In this document: positions 48,445 through 57,856 of the stretch, in pieces
How positions within the stretch are numbered: position 1 is the first letter of the stretch
Layout: each line of letters begins with the position of its first letter
Source of the DNA: Podocnemis expansa
Taxonomy: Eukaryota; Chordata; Testudines; Podocnemididae
Direction: 5' to 3'
Length of the DNA: 64,000 nt
NCBI GenBank assembly: GCA_007922195.1
Contig: ML681967.1
Coordinates: forward strand, 10,990,858-11,054,857
Notes under the pieces: model-generated
Database searches by the model: none
Seen by the model: the letters and a program-made list of their open reading frames with translations, nothing else
Told to the model about the DNA's origin: nothing
Program-made: the position numbers and the translations under genes

Positions 48445-48807
48445 CAATGCTTACCATTCTGGGGTGCAGGACCCCATTGGAGGGCACCAAATATTACAGG
48501 GGGAAGGCAACGGAGCCCAGCCCCGAATCCACCAGCACCAACCACATCTGTTACCTTTTGTCCATGAAGGATGGGAAGAGATGGGGCCACAAGGAGCATG
48601 CAGTGATGGTGGTGCCAAGGAAGACTTAGCTTACTCAGGGAAGAGTCCATTATTATTATTAAATACATAATTTAGTGCTATTATTCTGTGTTTATAGAGG
48701 TTATATGTGTTTATGGCCAGGGTAGGGGGAGCAATGGGAGGGAGGGAGGGATGTTCTACCTAGCATTAACCAGTGGAGCTTTCTCTCAAGCAAGTTGGGA
48801 ACCACTG
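48445..48807. mobile_element. Old hAT-type element carrying a promoter-derived 32-mer
   Basis: The left end CAATGCTTACCATTCTGGGG and right end AGTTGGGAACCACTG resemble the termini of the element at 52790-53187. The flanks ATCTAGAG (48437-48444) and ATCCAGGT (48808-48815) agree at 5 of 8 positions. The interior contains the 32-bp copy at 48499-48530 and a GGGAGGGAGGGAGG run. Confidence 0.55.
48499..48530 (+). repeat. Copy of the 32-bp CpG-island segment
   Basis: Identical at all 32 bases to 47035-47066, including a CpG in CAACGGAG and one in CCCCGAATCC. It is bounded by unrelated sequence. See the finding on its origin. Confidence 0.95.
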
Positions 48808-48854
48808 ATCCAGGTCAACCACTCTTCATCATAATAAATCATATCATCATAGAA

Positions 48855-49075
48855 AAGAACAAAGGAAGCCTGTGACTCTTAAAGACTAACAAAATTATTA
48901 ATCACATGAGCTTTTGTGGGAGAAAATCCTGCTTCATCAGATGCTTTGAAGACGAAGTGGGATTCTTCTCCCACAAAAGTTCATGCAATAAATAGATTTG
49001 TTAGTCTTTAAGTGCCAGAGGACTCCTCACTTCTTTTGTTGGACGACTAACACGGCTGCCCCTTTGGATCTTGGC
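48855..49075 (+). mobile_element. Family A element with two facing arms
   Basis: The left arm (AAAGACTAACAAAATTATTA, ATGAGCTTTTGTGGGAGAAA) and right arm (TTCTCCCACAAAAGTTCATG, GATTTGTTAGTCTTTAAGTG) face each other around GCTTTGAAGACGAAG. The 3' end is GACTAACACGGCTGCCCCTT. TCATCATA occurs at both edges (before 48850 and after 49078), a probable target duplication. Both ribozyme-like strands have AAAA in place of GAAA. Confidence 0.75.
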
Positions 49076-49513
49076 AGGTCATCATATAGCATCAGAATGT
49101 ATTGCACCAGCCCACAGCATATTTCAGGGCACTTCCAAGCCCAACTTCCAGGTTATGGGACTCCCACCTGTAACTCAGGAGAGGCCTCTCAAAATCAGAA
49201 CAGTCCAATAGACAACCAGGGGATCTAACCCCAGAGACCCTCCACAACCAACAGCAAAATCCAGAGTTACAAACACCTTGAACCCAACTTCCAGAGAGTC
49301 ATCTGATTCCAAAAGAAGTAAAGCCTGAAGCTATCCCATTTCGTGCTGCATGCTTTCCTTCGCCTCTCACAAGCAACGTAGGATCAGACCAGGTCAGTAT
49401 TTGAGATCTGAAATGACCAAGGAAAAGCCATGATGCTGCAGGAAAAGCTGGCTGTTCCCTCTGAGGGAACTCATCCCTTTGATTCAATTCTGAACTAAGA
49501 CCTTAGCCTCAAG

Positions 49514-49699
49514 CAGAGGTCTCAAACACAGCCTGTGGGCTGCATGCAGCCCCTAAAGCTATTTCCTGCAGCTCACAATGACACTATTGTTACCAGTGTT
49601 TCCAATATCATTGTATGAAAAGGTTTAAATTGTGTGGCCTTCAGGCTAACATACTAGTCCTCATGCAGCCCTCATGGTGATTTGAGTTTGAGACTCCCG
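49514..49699. mobile_element. Non-autonomous hAT element (CAGGGGTCTCAAAC family)
   Basis: The left end CAGAGGTCTCAAAC and right end GTTTGAGACTCCCG are inverted copies. The body matches the copies at 11468 and 15680. Flanking 8-mers GCCTCAAG and GCCTAGAT agree at 5 of 8 positions. Confidence 0.75.
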
Positions 49700-50094
49700 G
49701 CCTAGATCTAAGAGCCATTGTGACGCCCTGTAATCAACAGGTTTCCACAGAGTCTTTTGTAAAATTAAACCTATTGTCTTGGCCAAGTGACACCTCAGGT
49801 AATAACATTATAACAACCTAAATCAGCCATACAGATTCCATGCAGGAAAGTCCAGGGTGTTTTTCACTTCTTGTCCTAAATTGCAACAGCCTGTTGCTGT
49901 GCGCTAGTGCTTTGGAACGTGTAATCATATATGTGCAGTTTGCCTACTGTTGTTTTTTTTTTTTTAATTGCTTTGGACACATCCTGGGTTAGAGGCATTA
50001 GATGTGTATAAAATGATTATTGGGTATAAAATGGTTGAGCTGAGGTGATCAGAAATAAACAGTGTGGCTGCCACCTTGGAGCACAGATGAGGGT

Positions 50095-50310
50095 TAAAGA
50101 AATAGCTTGGATTTGTGAGAAGGTCAGAGTGAAAATTATGAACCAGTCACTGGAATAAGTTGCCTAGGGAGCTTGTGGAATCTTCAAAATTTGAGATTTT
50201 TTAAGAGCAGGTTAGATGGGCACCTGTCAGGGATAGTCAGCACTTTGCCCTGCCGTTAATGCAGGGGTCTGACCTACATCACCTCTCATAGTCCCTTCCA
50301 ATTTACACTG
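50095..50310 (+). repeat. CR1 LINE 3' fragment
   Basis: CACTGGAATAAGTTGCCTAG, GGAGCTTGTGGAATCTTCAA, AGAGCAGGTTAGATGGGCAC and CTGTCAGGGATAGTC are classic CR1 3' landmarks in order. The final CTATGAT-like repeat is absent. Confidence 0.85.
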
Positions 50311-50329
50311 AGGATGCTTTACACTGGTT

Positions 50330-50425
50330 TTGCTTCATGTTTGTACAACGCCAAGCACAGTGAGATCCTGGACTGTAACTGGGGCTCCTCAGTTCTATAC
50401 CAATACAAATAAATAGTAGTAATAA
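50330..50425 (+). repeat. SINE 3' tail
   Basis: TTTGTACAACGCCAAGCACA, GTGAGATCCTGGACTGTAAC and AATACAAATAAATAGTAGTA match the tail of the SINE family defined at 31075-31330. Confidence 0.6.
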
Positions 50426-50518
50426 CAACACGGGCTGGCAGCGTAAAGAATCTTAAAGTGGGAGCAAATTACAGTTCAATGAGAATCTGGCCCAATTAGC
50501 CCAGCCCTGGGCTCAGAT

Positions 50519-50626
50519 GTAGAGAGCCCTGTGTGGATACAGATATGTGGGTCTTCAGCTGATCTGCATCCACAAGAAAATGGTCTATGGATATAAGGTG
50601 GATATCTGTGGATTTTCAGGGATCTA
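50519..50626. mobile_element. Diverged monomer of the TAGAGCCCTG hAT element
   Basis: The ends TAGAGAGCCCTG and TTTCAGGGATCTA, with internal TCTGCATCCACAAGAAAAT and GGATATCTGTGGAT, match one unit of the dimer at 25501-25767. The copy is 108 bp. The flanks CAGATG and CAGATA hint at a decayed target duplication. Confidence 0.6.
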
Positions 50627-51289
50627 CAGATATGGACACACACAAACCTCCTGGCTTCCAAGGGCATGACACTTTGTCTCGGGTGTATCAGAAGACAGGA
50701 TTGGGGCCACAGTGCCACAAAGGAATAAAAAAACTAATTGCTTTGGGCCTCATTGTAGACCATGTGTAGAGGTGTCTTTGGACAGCTGACTATTCACATG
50801 GTGCTGGCTCCACCTCTTTGTTTCCAGGGGCATGTGTACATTACAGCGGTCTTACTGTTGTCTGTTCAAAGCTGTAGTGGCCTCGGGGTATTAGGAAACC
50901 ATGAATAGGAAAGGAAGTGCTCTCTGTGGGGGTGGAGGAGGTTCATTGGATTGGGGAAAGGCAGGTATATGGTATGAATGGGAAAGGAGGTGTTCAGTTC
51001 TGGTCCACACTAGGAGTATTTCTACACTAATGGCAGCAATTTCGCCAGTGTCAGTTTGCCCTTCCAGGAGCAGTTCGCAGCAAGTCTGAACTTGCCATGG
51101 AAGTCCTGAGGGCCAGAGGACATAGGGGAAAGCCAACCACACGCAGTTTGCAGTTGGCTTTTCCTTAATGTGTAGAAGCAGCTTTAAAAGTCGCTGGCAG
51201 TTATGCAAGGAATTTTATGTTCCTTGCAGAACTGGTGGTCGACTGCTGACGAATTTGCCCTCAGTATAGACTAGGGCTACACACCTGAA

Positions 51290-51370
51290 GGCTCTTCCTG
51301 ATGCAGAATTCACTGGGTGAGGTTCCCTGGCTGAGATGACTGGAATGGTCCCTTCTGTCCTTAGAGTCTC
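51290..51370 (+). repeat. CR1-like 3' end
   Basis: CTGAGATGACTGGAATGGTC followed by CCTTCTGTCCTTAGAGTCTC matches the CR1 terminus (GATGATC, GGTCCCTTCTG, CCTTA). No proper terminal CTATGAA unit. Confidence 0.5.
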
Positions 51371-51832
51371 CCAGCAAAAGAACCATCTGTGAGCTGTTTC
51401 TGACTTCCCTGCCTCAACTCAGACCCATTCCACAGGACTAACATTTCTGATGTCCGACATGGGGGGGAGGGGGTCATTGGGGCTTCTTGCTCTTTGTGCA
51501 AGTGAGGAAGGGTGGGGAGATGTTGCAAAGTCACCACCACGGCCTGGGGGAGGGAATGCCTCTTGCCACTCAGTGGTAACCTCCCCTGGCCAATTATTAA
51601 TGGTCTCTGAAGGAGTTTTGTCTGCACCATCACATCGAGGAGGATGGAGGCCATGACAACTTCTTTTCTGGGGCTGTTTAACATAGGATAACAGTGAGAG
51701 GTCCTGATGGCTCCAGACAAGAGGTGGGGACCTCCTATAGCAGTTTCTTTCTAGCTATTATTATTATTAATATGCATTACAGTTCCCACAGATTGCAGTC
51801 AGGAGGGGTGCCCTACTAACATACAGTCATAG

Positions 51833-52674
51833 GCTGTGTTCACACAGCACTTTTGTTTCGAAACAACCTCGTTGTTTCGAAACAAAAAAAACCATGTTCA
51901 CACAACGCACCGTTGTTTCGAAACAACGGGTTCCCGTTGTTTCGAAACGAGGGCATTGTTTCGAAACAAGTTAAACCCCATTTGGGGGCGAAACAACTCG
52001 TGTGAACATGTTGTTTCGGAACAAGACGTTCTGAANNNNNNNNNNNNNNNNNNNNNNNNNNNNNNNNNNNNNNNNNNNNNNNNNNNNNNNNNNNNNNNNN
52101 NNNNNNNNNNNNNNNNNNNNNNNNNNNNNNNNNNNNNNNNNNNNNNNNNNNNNNNNNNNNNNNNNNNNNNNNNNNNNNNNNNNNNNNNNNNNNNNNNNNN
52201 NNNNNNNNNNNNNNNNNNNNNNNNNNNNNNNNNNNNNNNNNNNNNNNNNNNNNNNNNNNNNNNNNNNNNNNNNNNNNNNNNNNNNNNNNNNNNNNNNNNN
52301 NNNNNNNNNNNNNNNNNNNNNNNNNNNNNNNNNNNNNNNNNNNNNNNNNNNNNNNNNNNNNNNNNNNNNNNNNNNNNNNNNNNNNNNNNNNNNNNNNNNN
52401 NNNNNNNNNNNNNNNNNNNNNNNNNNNNNNNNNNNACCGGCAGGGAGCAGCGCTGGGCAGCGCTGAACCCTGCCAGTGCCCACAGCCCCCTGAGGAATCA
52501 AAATAGCAGGTTCACACTGTGAACCTGCTATTTCGTTTCCTGCTTTTTTTCTTATTTCGAAGTAACATTTTGTTAATTCGAAATATGTTATTTTGAAATA
52601 AGGTGTTATTTTGAAACAAGTTGTTTCGATACAACTTGTTTCGAAATAAGCGTGTGTGTGAATACAGCCATAGA
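51833..52674. mobile_element. Family B TTTCGAAA-palindrome foldback element (gap inside)
   Basis: The ends GGCTGTGTTCACAC and GTGTGAATACAGCC are inverted copies. CATAG flanks both sides, compatible with a short target duplication. The left part contains five TTTCGAAAC words within about 110 bp (51855-51970). The right part has AT-rich versions (TTAATTCGAAATA, GTTATTTTGAAATAA). The internal phrases CATGTTCACACAACGC and CGTGTGAACATG show that the element is itself built of nested inverted pieces. It is inserted in an old repeat whose halves lie at 51755-51830 and 52675-52770. No protein is encoded. Confidence 0.8.
52036..52435. other. Assembly gap, 400 N
   Basis: Exactly 400 unknown bases within family B, the same size as the other gap. 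The size is probably a placeholder. Confidence 0.95.
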
Positions 52675-52789
52675 GTCTCTGCCCCAAAGAGCCTAAGAAT
52701 AAACAGAGGTGAGGTACAACAAAGGAGTGTAGAGCACAAGGGATGACAAAGGTACCTAACAGGAACCACTAGTTGTATATGGTCTAAGC

Positions 52790-53187
52790 CAGTGGTTCCT
52801 CACCTGTGGTCTGGGGACCCCCACGGGTCTGCGAACATGTTGCAGGGGGTCCACGGAGTCTTTCCCTACCGGGGCCAGAATCCAGCTGCAGCCCTGATGC
52901 TCCCTGCCAGGGCTGCCTTTCCCCTCCCATGGCCAGATCCTGGCAGGGGGGTGGGACCATGGCAGCTCCCCAGCAGGGGCAAGGGCAGGAGCCATAGCTG
53001 CCACAGCTTGGCTCCCCAGCAGCACGGCGAATAATGGTGGCAGCGCTGCTCACCAGCTGTCCCAGTGGTGCTGCCAGAGTGGTGTGGTTCAGATTACATA
53101 ATCATCCGGGGGGGGGGGCACAAAGTTTTTCTTTTTTTTTTTTTTGTTAAAAGGGGTCCCCAGCCTGAAAAAGGTTGGGAACCACTG
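52790..53187. mobile_element. Non-autonomous hAT element (CAGTGGTTCC type)
   Basis: The left end CAGTGGTTCCTCACCTG and right end AGGTTGGGAACCACTG form inverted repeats. Flanks GTCTAAGC and CTGCAAGC agree at 5 of 8 positions. The roughly 400-bp GC-rich body ends in G and T tracts and encodes no transposase. Confidence 0.75.
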
Positions 53188-55439
53188 CTGCAAGCCACGG
53201 GGCAAATTGTAAAATTCTGATTCATCCTCCTGAGCAGTTACTCATTCAGGCAGACCCATCGGAGTCCAGAAGATTACTCCGTAAGTGCTCACCACCATGA
53301 GTATGGACTCCTTGGTCTAGAACTAAAAACTCCACTACTGTAATTTTTTTAAATAAGTGGACAAGGACTATTGACGGGTCACTAACAAGCCAATCTAAGG
53401 CTTACACCAGTTCCTATTAAAGACACTAGGAGTCAGATCAGGACCTTGTTGAAAAGGCAAATACATTCCAAGCTTCCTGGCTGTGACATAATAAGTGCAC
53501 ATCCAGGAACGGGTCAGTTGGCTCTGTCACCCAAGATGTATTATCAGGGAATGACAAAATGTAATAGAAATATGAAGGATGTGTTGCTCATCCCCAACCA
53601 GCAACAGCAGAAAAAAAGAAGTCAAAAAAAAAAAGTGTAGGAGTCTAGATAGATGCATGCATGTATGGGTGGAACTGTGATTCTATGATTGGGTGATCAG
53701 AATCAGTCCGACTTTCATCAAGGCTAGTGTGAAGAGAGGCTGAAATAACTATAGCGGAAATGAAAATGACAAGCCGCTGGTTGTTACTCTGTAACCATCA
53801 GCTTCCTCTGTGACAAGCATTCAGCCCTTTCACAAAAGGAAACAGACAAAAAGTCAGTCTGCCCAGTCACTGAGTGAAATTTTTATGAATTGTTCTCTCC
53901 TTGGCACTCCCCAAAAGGCCCTGTTTTCTTTTTGACCAACCCCTGCCTTGCATAGGCCATGGTAATAGGATCTGGAGGCAGATCAGAAAGCAAAAGAGAA
54001 CTGAGATCATTTAATAGGGGAAGCAGTGGCACTTCCATGTCCCAAACAGGGACAAAGACTTACTCATGACAGCCACTGGAGAACACAAGGTACAACGAGG
54101 CACGATAGGGATTGAAAATGACACGGCTCTGAAGTTTAGGGATTAAATATGGGACAATGTTTCAACAGCAGTCCTGGTCCAAGGCAGGCCTGGACAAAGA
54201 AGCCAATATCTAAGGCACCAGCACCTGGATTCATGTGACAGTCATGAAAAATTAGTACCTCTCTAGCCATCATGATTTTGAAGAAATACCTGAAAATGGG
54301 ACCTGAATGTAACAGAGGCAGCAGTATCTCCCCAAGTCTGCAGACAGCCTAGAAGAACAGCTCTGAGAAGGGTGAGCTGACCTGTGCATCTCAGTAGGGT
54401 GTTACCTCCAAAATTAACTGCTTGGGGGGGGGGGACAACCAACAGCCTAGCCACCAGCGGACTCTGTGGCAGGAGCTAAGGAGTCCAGCGGGCCCTGCCC
54501 AACCATCCAGGCAGAGACACTCCATCTCCTAGGGTAAGTGCTGAGTCTTTCCGACTCCCCTCACTAGACCACTATCACTCCTGGCTCACTGAGTGGAAGG
54601 GACTTTGCATCTTCCAAGTCTCTGCTGCCTGAGATTTGAAAGAGAAAGTGGAACAAGAGACATTACTTACAAGAGACACACCGGGTGCCCCCTCTCTATC
54701 CTCCATGGGCACACACTTTTCTACTTATGTCCCTGGGCCTGTCCTGAACCCATTGTTCTCCCCTCCCTTTTGATCTGTATGTGCCACTCCCTGAACTGGG
54801 ACAGATGCCATACAGTCGAACTGAGGGGGATCCAGCTGGATCTCCTCCCCACAGTTCCCCTCAAGCAACCAGTCCCACTCCCATCTCAAGAACCTAGAAG
54901 AAGGAAAAAGAGAGCGAGCACCAACACCTGTTAAGTAAAAATCACAATGGAAACAAGGCAAGAAAATATTCAGCCGTCAAAAGCAGCACAGTCAAAACCC
55001 CACAGTGCCGTCTATCCCCTCCCCAAGCACCCGGAGGTGCTGGCATGCATCACAGACCGCAGGCCCAGAGTTGATCTGGCACTGGCCGCTGGACAGCTCA
55101 GTGACGCCCCACCCCCAGTGCACCAACTGTAAGGGCACAACATGGCACAATCCCCACTCTCATGCTGCCTTCATGCCTCCTCTGGCAGGATGGGTCCATT
55201 CAAAGCCAGGCACAGAACAAGCCAAAAGGATGAACAAATACAAATAGACGTTATGTCCCACCAGTGTCATGGAGGGCATCAGGGTGAGAACATGGGATAG
55301 ACACGGCTCCCCACAGGCTCTGCCACATTTACAGGGAATGTTGGGGGTGCCCAAAATGCGACAGCTGACTTGGATGCTCTGCTTCCTAGCAGCTGGTGTT
55401 TGATCAGCCACATTGGTGCAATTGGCAACAGAACCTGAG

Positions 55440-55545
55440 GTGCCAGTTATTGTTTATTATTGTATTGTGGTAGAACTGTAGACAGACAATGTACAGAACA
55501 GACAGCCCCTGCCCCAAACAACTTATGAATAGGACAAGTGAGAAG
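55440..55545 (+). repeat. Ancient LINE/SINE tail fragment
   Basis: TATTGTTTATTATTGTATTG, CAATGTACAGAACAGACAGC and CCCTGCCCCAAACAACTTAT follow the same tail motif as at 25290-25370. Family not assigned. Confidence 0.4.
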
Positions 55546-56500
55546 TGCAGTCAGAAAAACAGGAGAGAACAAGGAACCAATGAGATAGTATGATAGGCAC
55601 ATCAACAGCCTAGCCCTTGTCAAGTTTCTTGTAAATGTTGGCATTCTGGCCAGGGAGAGTTTTAAGGAGAGAGTTGGAGGGGGACAATAAGGTGGCATTG
55701 CAGAAGGGTGCGCCAGCCATGTATGAGGTGCAGCAAAACAGAGAGAAAGTGATGGAGGAGGAGGGGCTAGGTGAGAGATTCCATTAGAGGGATGACATGA
55801 TCAGTGAGGCAAGCTAGGAAAACACAGCAGCACTTTGAATGGATATGAGTAGGTCAAGGCAGCCTTTGTCAAGGCCACAGAAGAGGATGTTGCAGCAACT
55901 GAGATGTGTGATAAGAGCTTGGAAGAAGTTTTAGCTAGAAAGGACAGGCCATATCTTAGAGATGTTATGCAAAAAGGGTAAACAAGATTTTTAGACACAT
56001 CTGGGTTGTGATGATCAAGAGAGAGGGGGCCAAGTCAAAGATGACTCCCAGGTTGCAGAAGTAAGGTAGGATGGCTATATGGTCTATGTTAATGTTCAAG
56101 AAAGTGGGAGAGGAAAGAAATTGGGGGAGAAGATTCAAAGCTCTGTTTTGGTCAAAGCTCTGGTCAAAGATTCAAAGCTCTGTTTTAGTCATTTTCATTT
56201 GGACTAATGGAGACAGGTCTCAAATGGAAAGTAGATCTGTGAGTTGTCAGTATAGATATGAAATCTGAATATGTGTTTGCAGATGTGATTACCCAGAGAC
56301 AAGGTGTAGAGATGCCTGTTGACTGCTTTAACTTACACTGACCCTTTATGGACTATTTCTACAGCCGAGGTTGGTGAAGCTCTGAGCCCTGCATGGCCAT
56401 ACCCCACCAGAGCAAGTTTTAACCTCGTTCCTTCTCTTGGGCATGACCTCGTGAGGTCCTTACACTGGAGAACAGCACAGAACCCTTACACTGTCTATAT

Positions 56501-56945
56501 CAGGGGTGGCCAAACTTATGGAACTCAAGAGCCACACAAGTTGATTATCAAACCTTCAAGCGCCGCACTGAGGCATATAGCCATATACTTTTACCTCCTC
56601 CAAAATTACTAAGTTTAAAATCCTTTGCACACTTTAATTTTACCGTAAAAAGAGGACAAATATCAATCCTACTAATGTCAGATTCTAATAATTACTTAAA
56701 GTTACCATGAAAATTAGGCCTACAGAGTAAAAACTTAGCTGCTGCTTGATGTAGAAGACTGCAGGCTAGTGGCTAGTTTTTTAAAATCCTGACCATGCCA
56801 CACTTCTGCCCGCCATCCTGACCCCTGCCTGAACTCCTAGGCTGGGGCTGCTTTCCTAAACTGATTTGCTGACATTCTTCCAAGAGCCACAATTTTTCAT
56901 TCAAGGGCCACATGTGGCTCCCAAGCCATAGTTTGGCCACGCCTG
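56501..56945. mobile_element. Non-autonomous hAT element with perfect 8-bp target duplication
   Basis: The left end CAGGGGTGGCCAAACTTATG and right end CATAGTTTGGCCACGCCTG are inverted copies with few mismatches. GTCTATAT flanks it at 56493-56500 and 56946-56953, a perfect 8-bp duplication. The 445-bp body has no transposase. This is the clearest hAT insertion in the window together with 25501-25767. Confidence 0.92.
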
Positions 56946-57037
56946 GTCTATATGCTGGCTCAAGCATTCCCCACCACCAGCTATAGGTTTAAAAAGAAGC
57001 AAAAATACTCAAAAGGAACTGGACAAGAACCATCTTG

Positions 57038-57328
57038 CAAACACTAATATTCTGCAGCTCATGAGACCCAAAAACATTTTTTGCAGCCTCAGTACAAATA
57101 CTTGCAGGGTTTACATTATTCTGAGCCCTGGGTTTGGACAAGCAAGCAGAAATCAAATCCAAAAACTCCACCCCTGCTTCCTACCTCAACCACTGCACTG
57201 GTCAGCTCTGTCATCCAAGTATAGCAGAAAGAACCCTAAAATCAAGCCAGTGCTAACAAATTAGTCTTTAAAGTGCTACAATACTTGTATTTTTCACTGA
57301 AATAGACTAGCACAGCTACTCCTCTGAA
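57038..57328 (+). mobile_element. Distant family A relative with 13-bp target duplication
   Basis: AAGAACCATCTTG occurs at 57025-57037 and 57329-57341. The enclosed 291 bp ends in ATTAGTCTTTAAAGTGCTAC, then AATACTTG, then AATAGACTAGCACAGCTACT, the counterpart of the family A 3' end. The rest of the body does not match family A in this window, and it has no palindrome or hammerhead-like core. Confidence 0.7.
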
Positions 57329-57447
57329 AAGAACCATCTTGAACATTTCAGGATTAAGAATTCATTCTCCCCCACACCAGCCATCATCTGATCAGCTAAA
57401 GGCTGGAGTTTCCAGGGTGACTCTTCAGGATCTCCAGTTGGTCTTTA

Positions 57448-57856
57448 TGGCTATGTTCACACACAAGGGGTTATTTTGATACAAATTGTTTCGATACAAG
57501 TTGTATCGAAATAACACCTTATTTCGAAAAAAGTTAATTCGAATTAACAGTTTGTTAATTCGAATTAAGGAAAAAAGCAGGAATTGAAATAGCATGTTCA
57601 GACAACAGTTATTTCTAAATGAGTCACTGTTGTTTCGAAACAACATGTTCAGACAGCATTGTTTCGAAACAATTGTTTCAAAACAACGTTGTTTCGTTCC
57701 CACATGGGGTTTAAGTTGTTTCAAAACAATGCAGTTGTTTTGAAACAACGGAACCCATTGTGTCGAAACAAAGTGCATCGTGTGAACATGGCCTTTCTTA
57801 TTTCAAAACAACTTCTGTTGTTTGGAAATAAGACTGCTGTGCGAACACACCCTCCA
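57448..57856. mobile_element. Family B TTTCGAAA-palindrome element, complete copy
   Basis: The ends GGCTATGTTCACACAC and GTGCGAACACACCC are imperfect inverted copies. The left third is AT-rich (TTATTTCGAAAAAAGTTAAT, TTCGAATTAACAGTTTG). The middle has ACTGTTGTTTCGAAACAACA and further TTTCGAAAC or TTTCAAAAC words. CATGTTCAGACAAC, CATGTTCAGACAGC and CGTGTGAACATGGCC recur inside. It is about 409 bp and has no gap, so it is the best reference copy here. No clear target duplication was found. Confidence 0.78.

Noticed and set aside
51836..52687. Long open frames on both strands across the 52-kb gap
   Set aside because: They are open only because N bases cannot give stops and because TTTCGAAAC repeats encode repeated FRN/SKQ-like words; this is repeat DNA.
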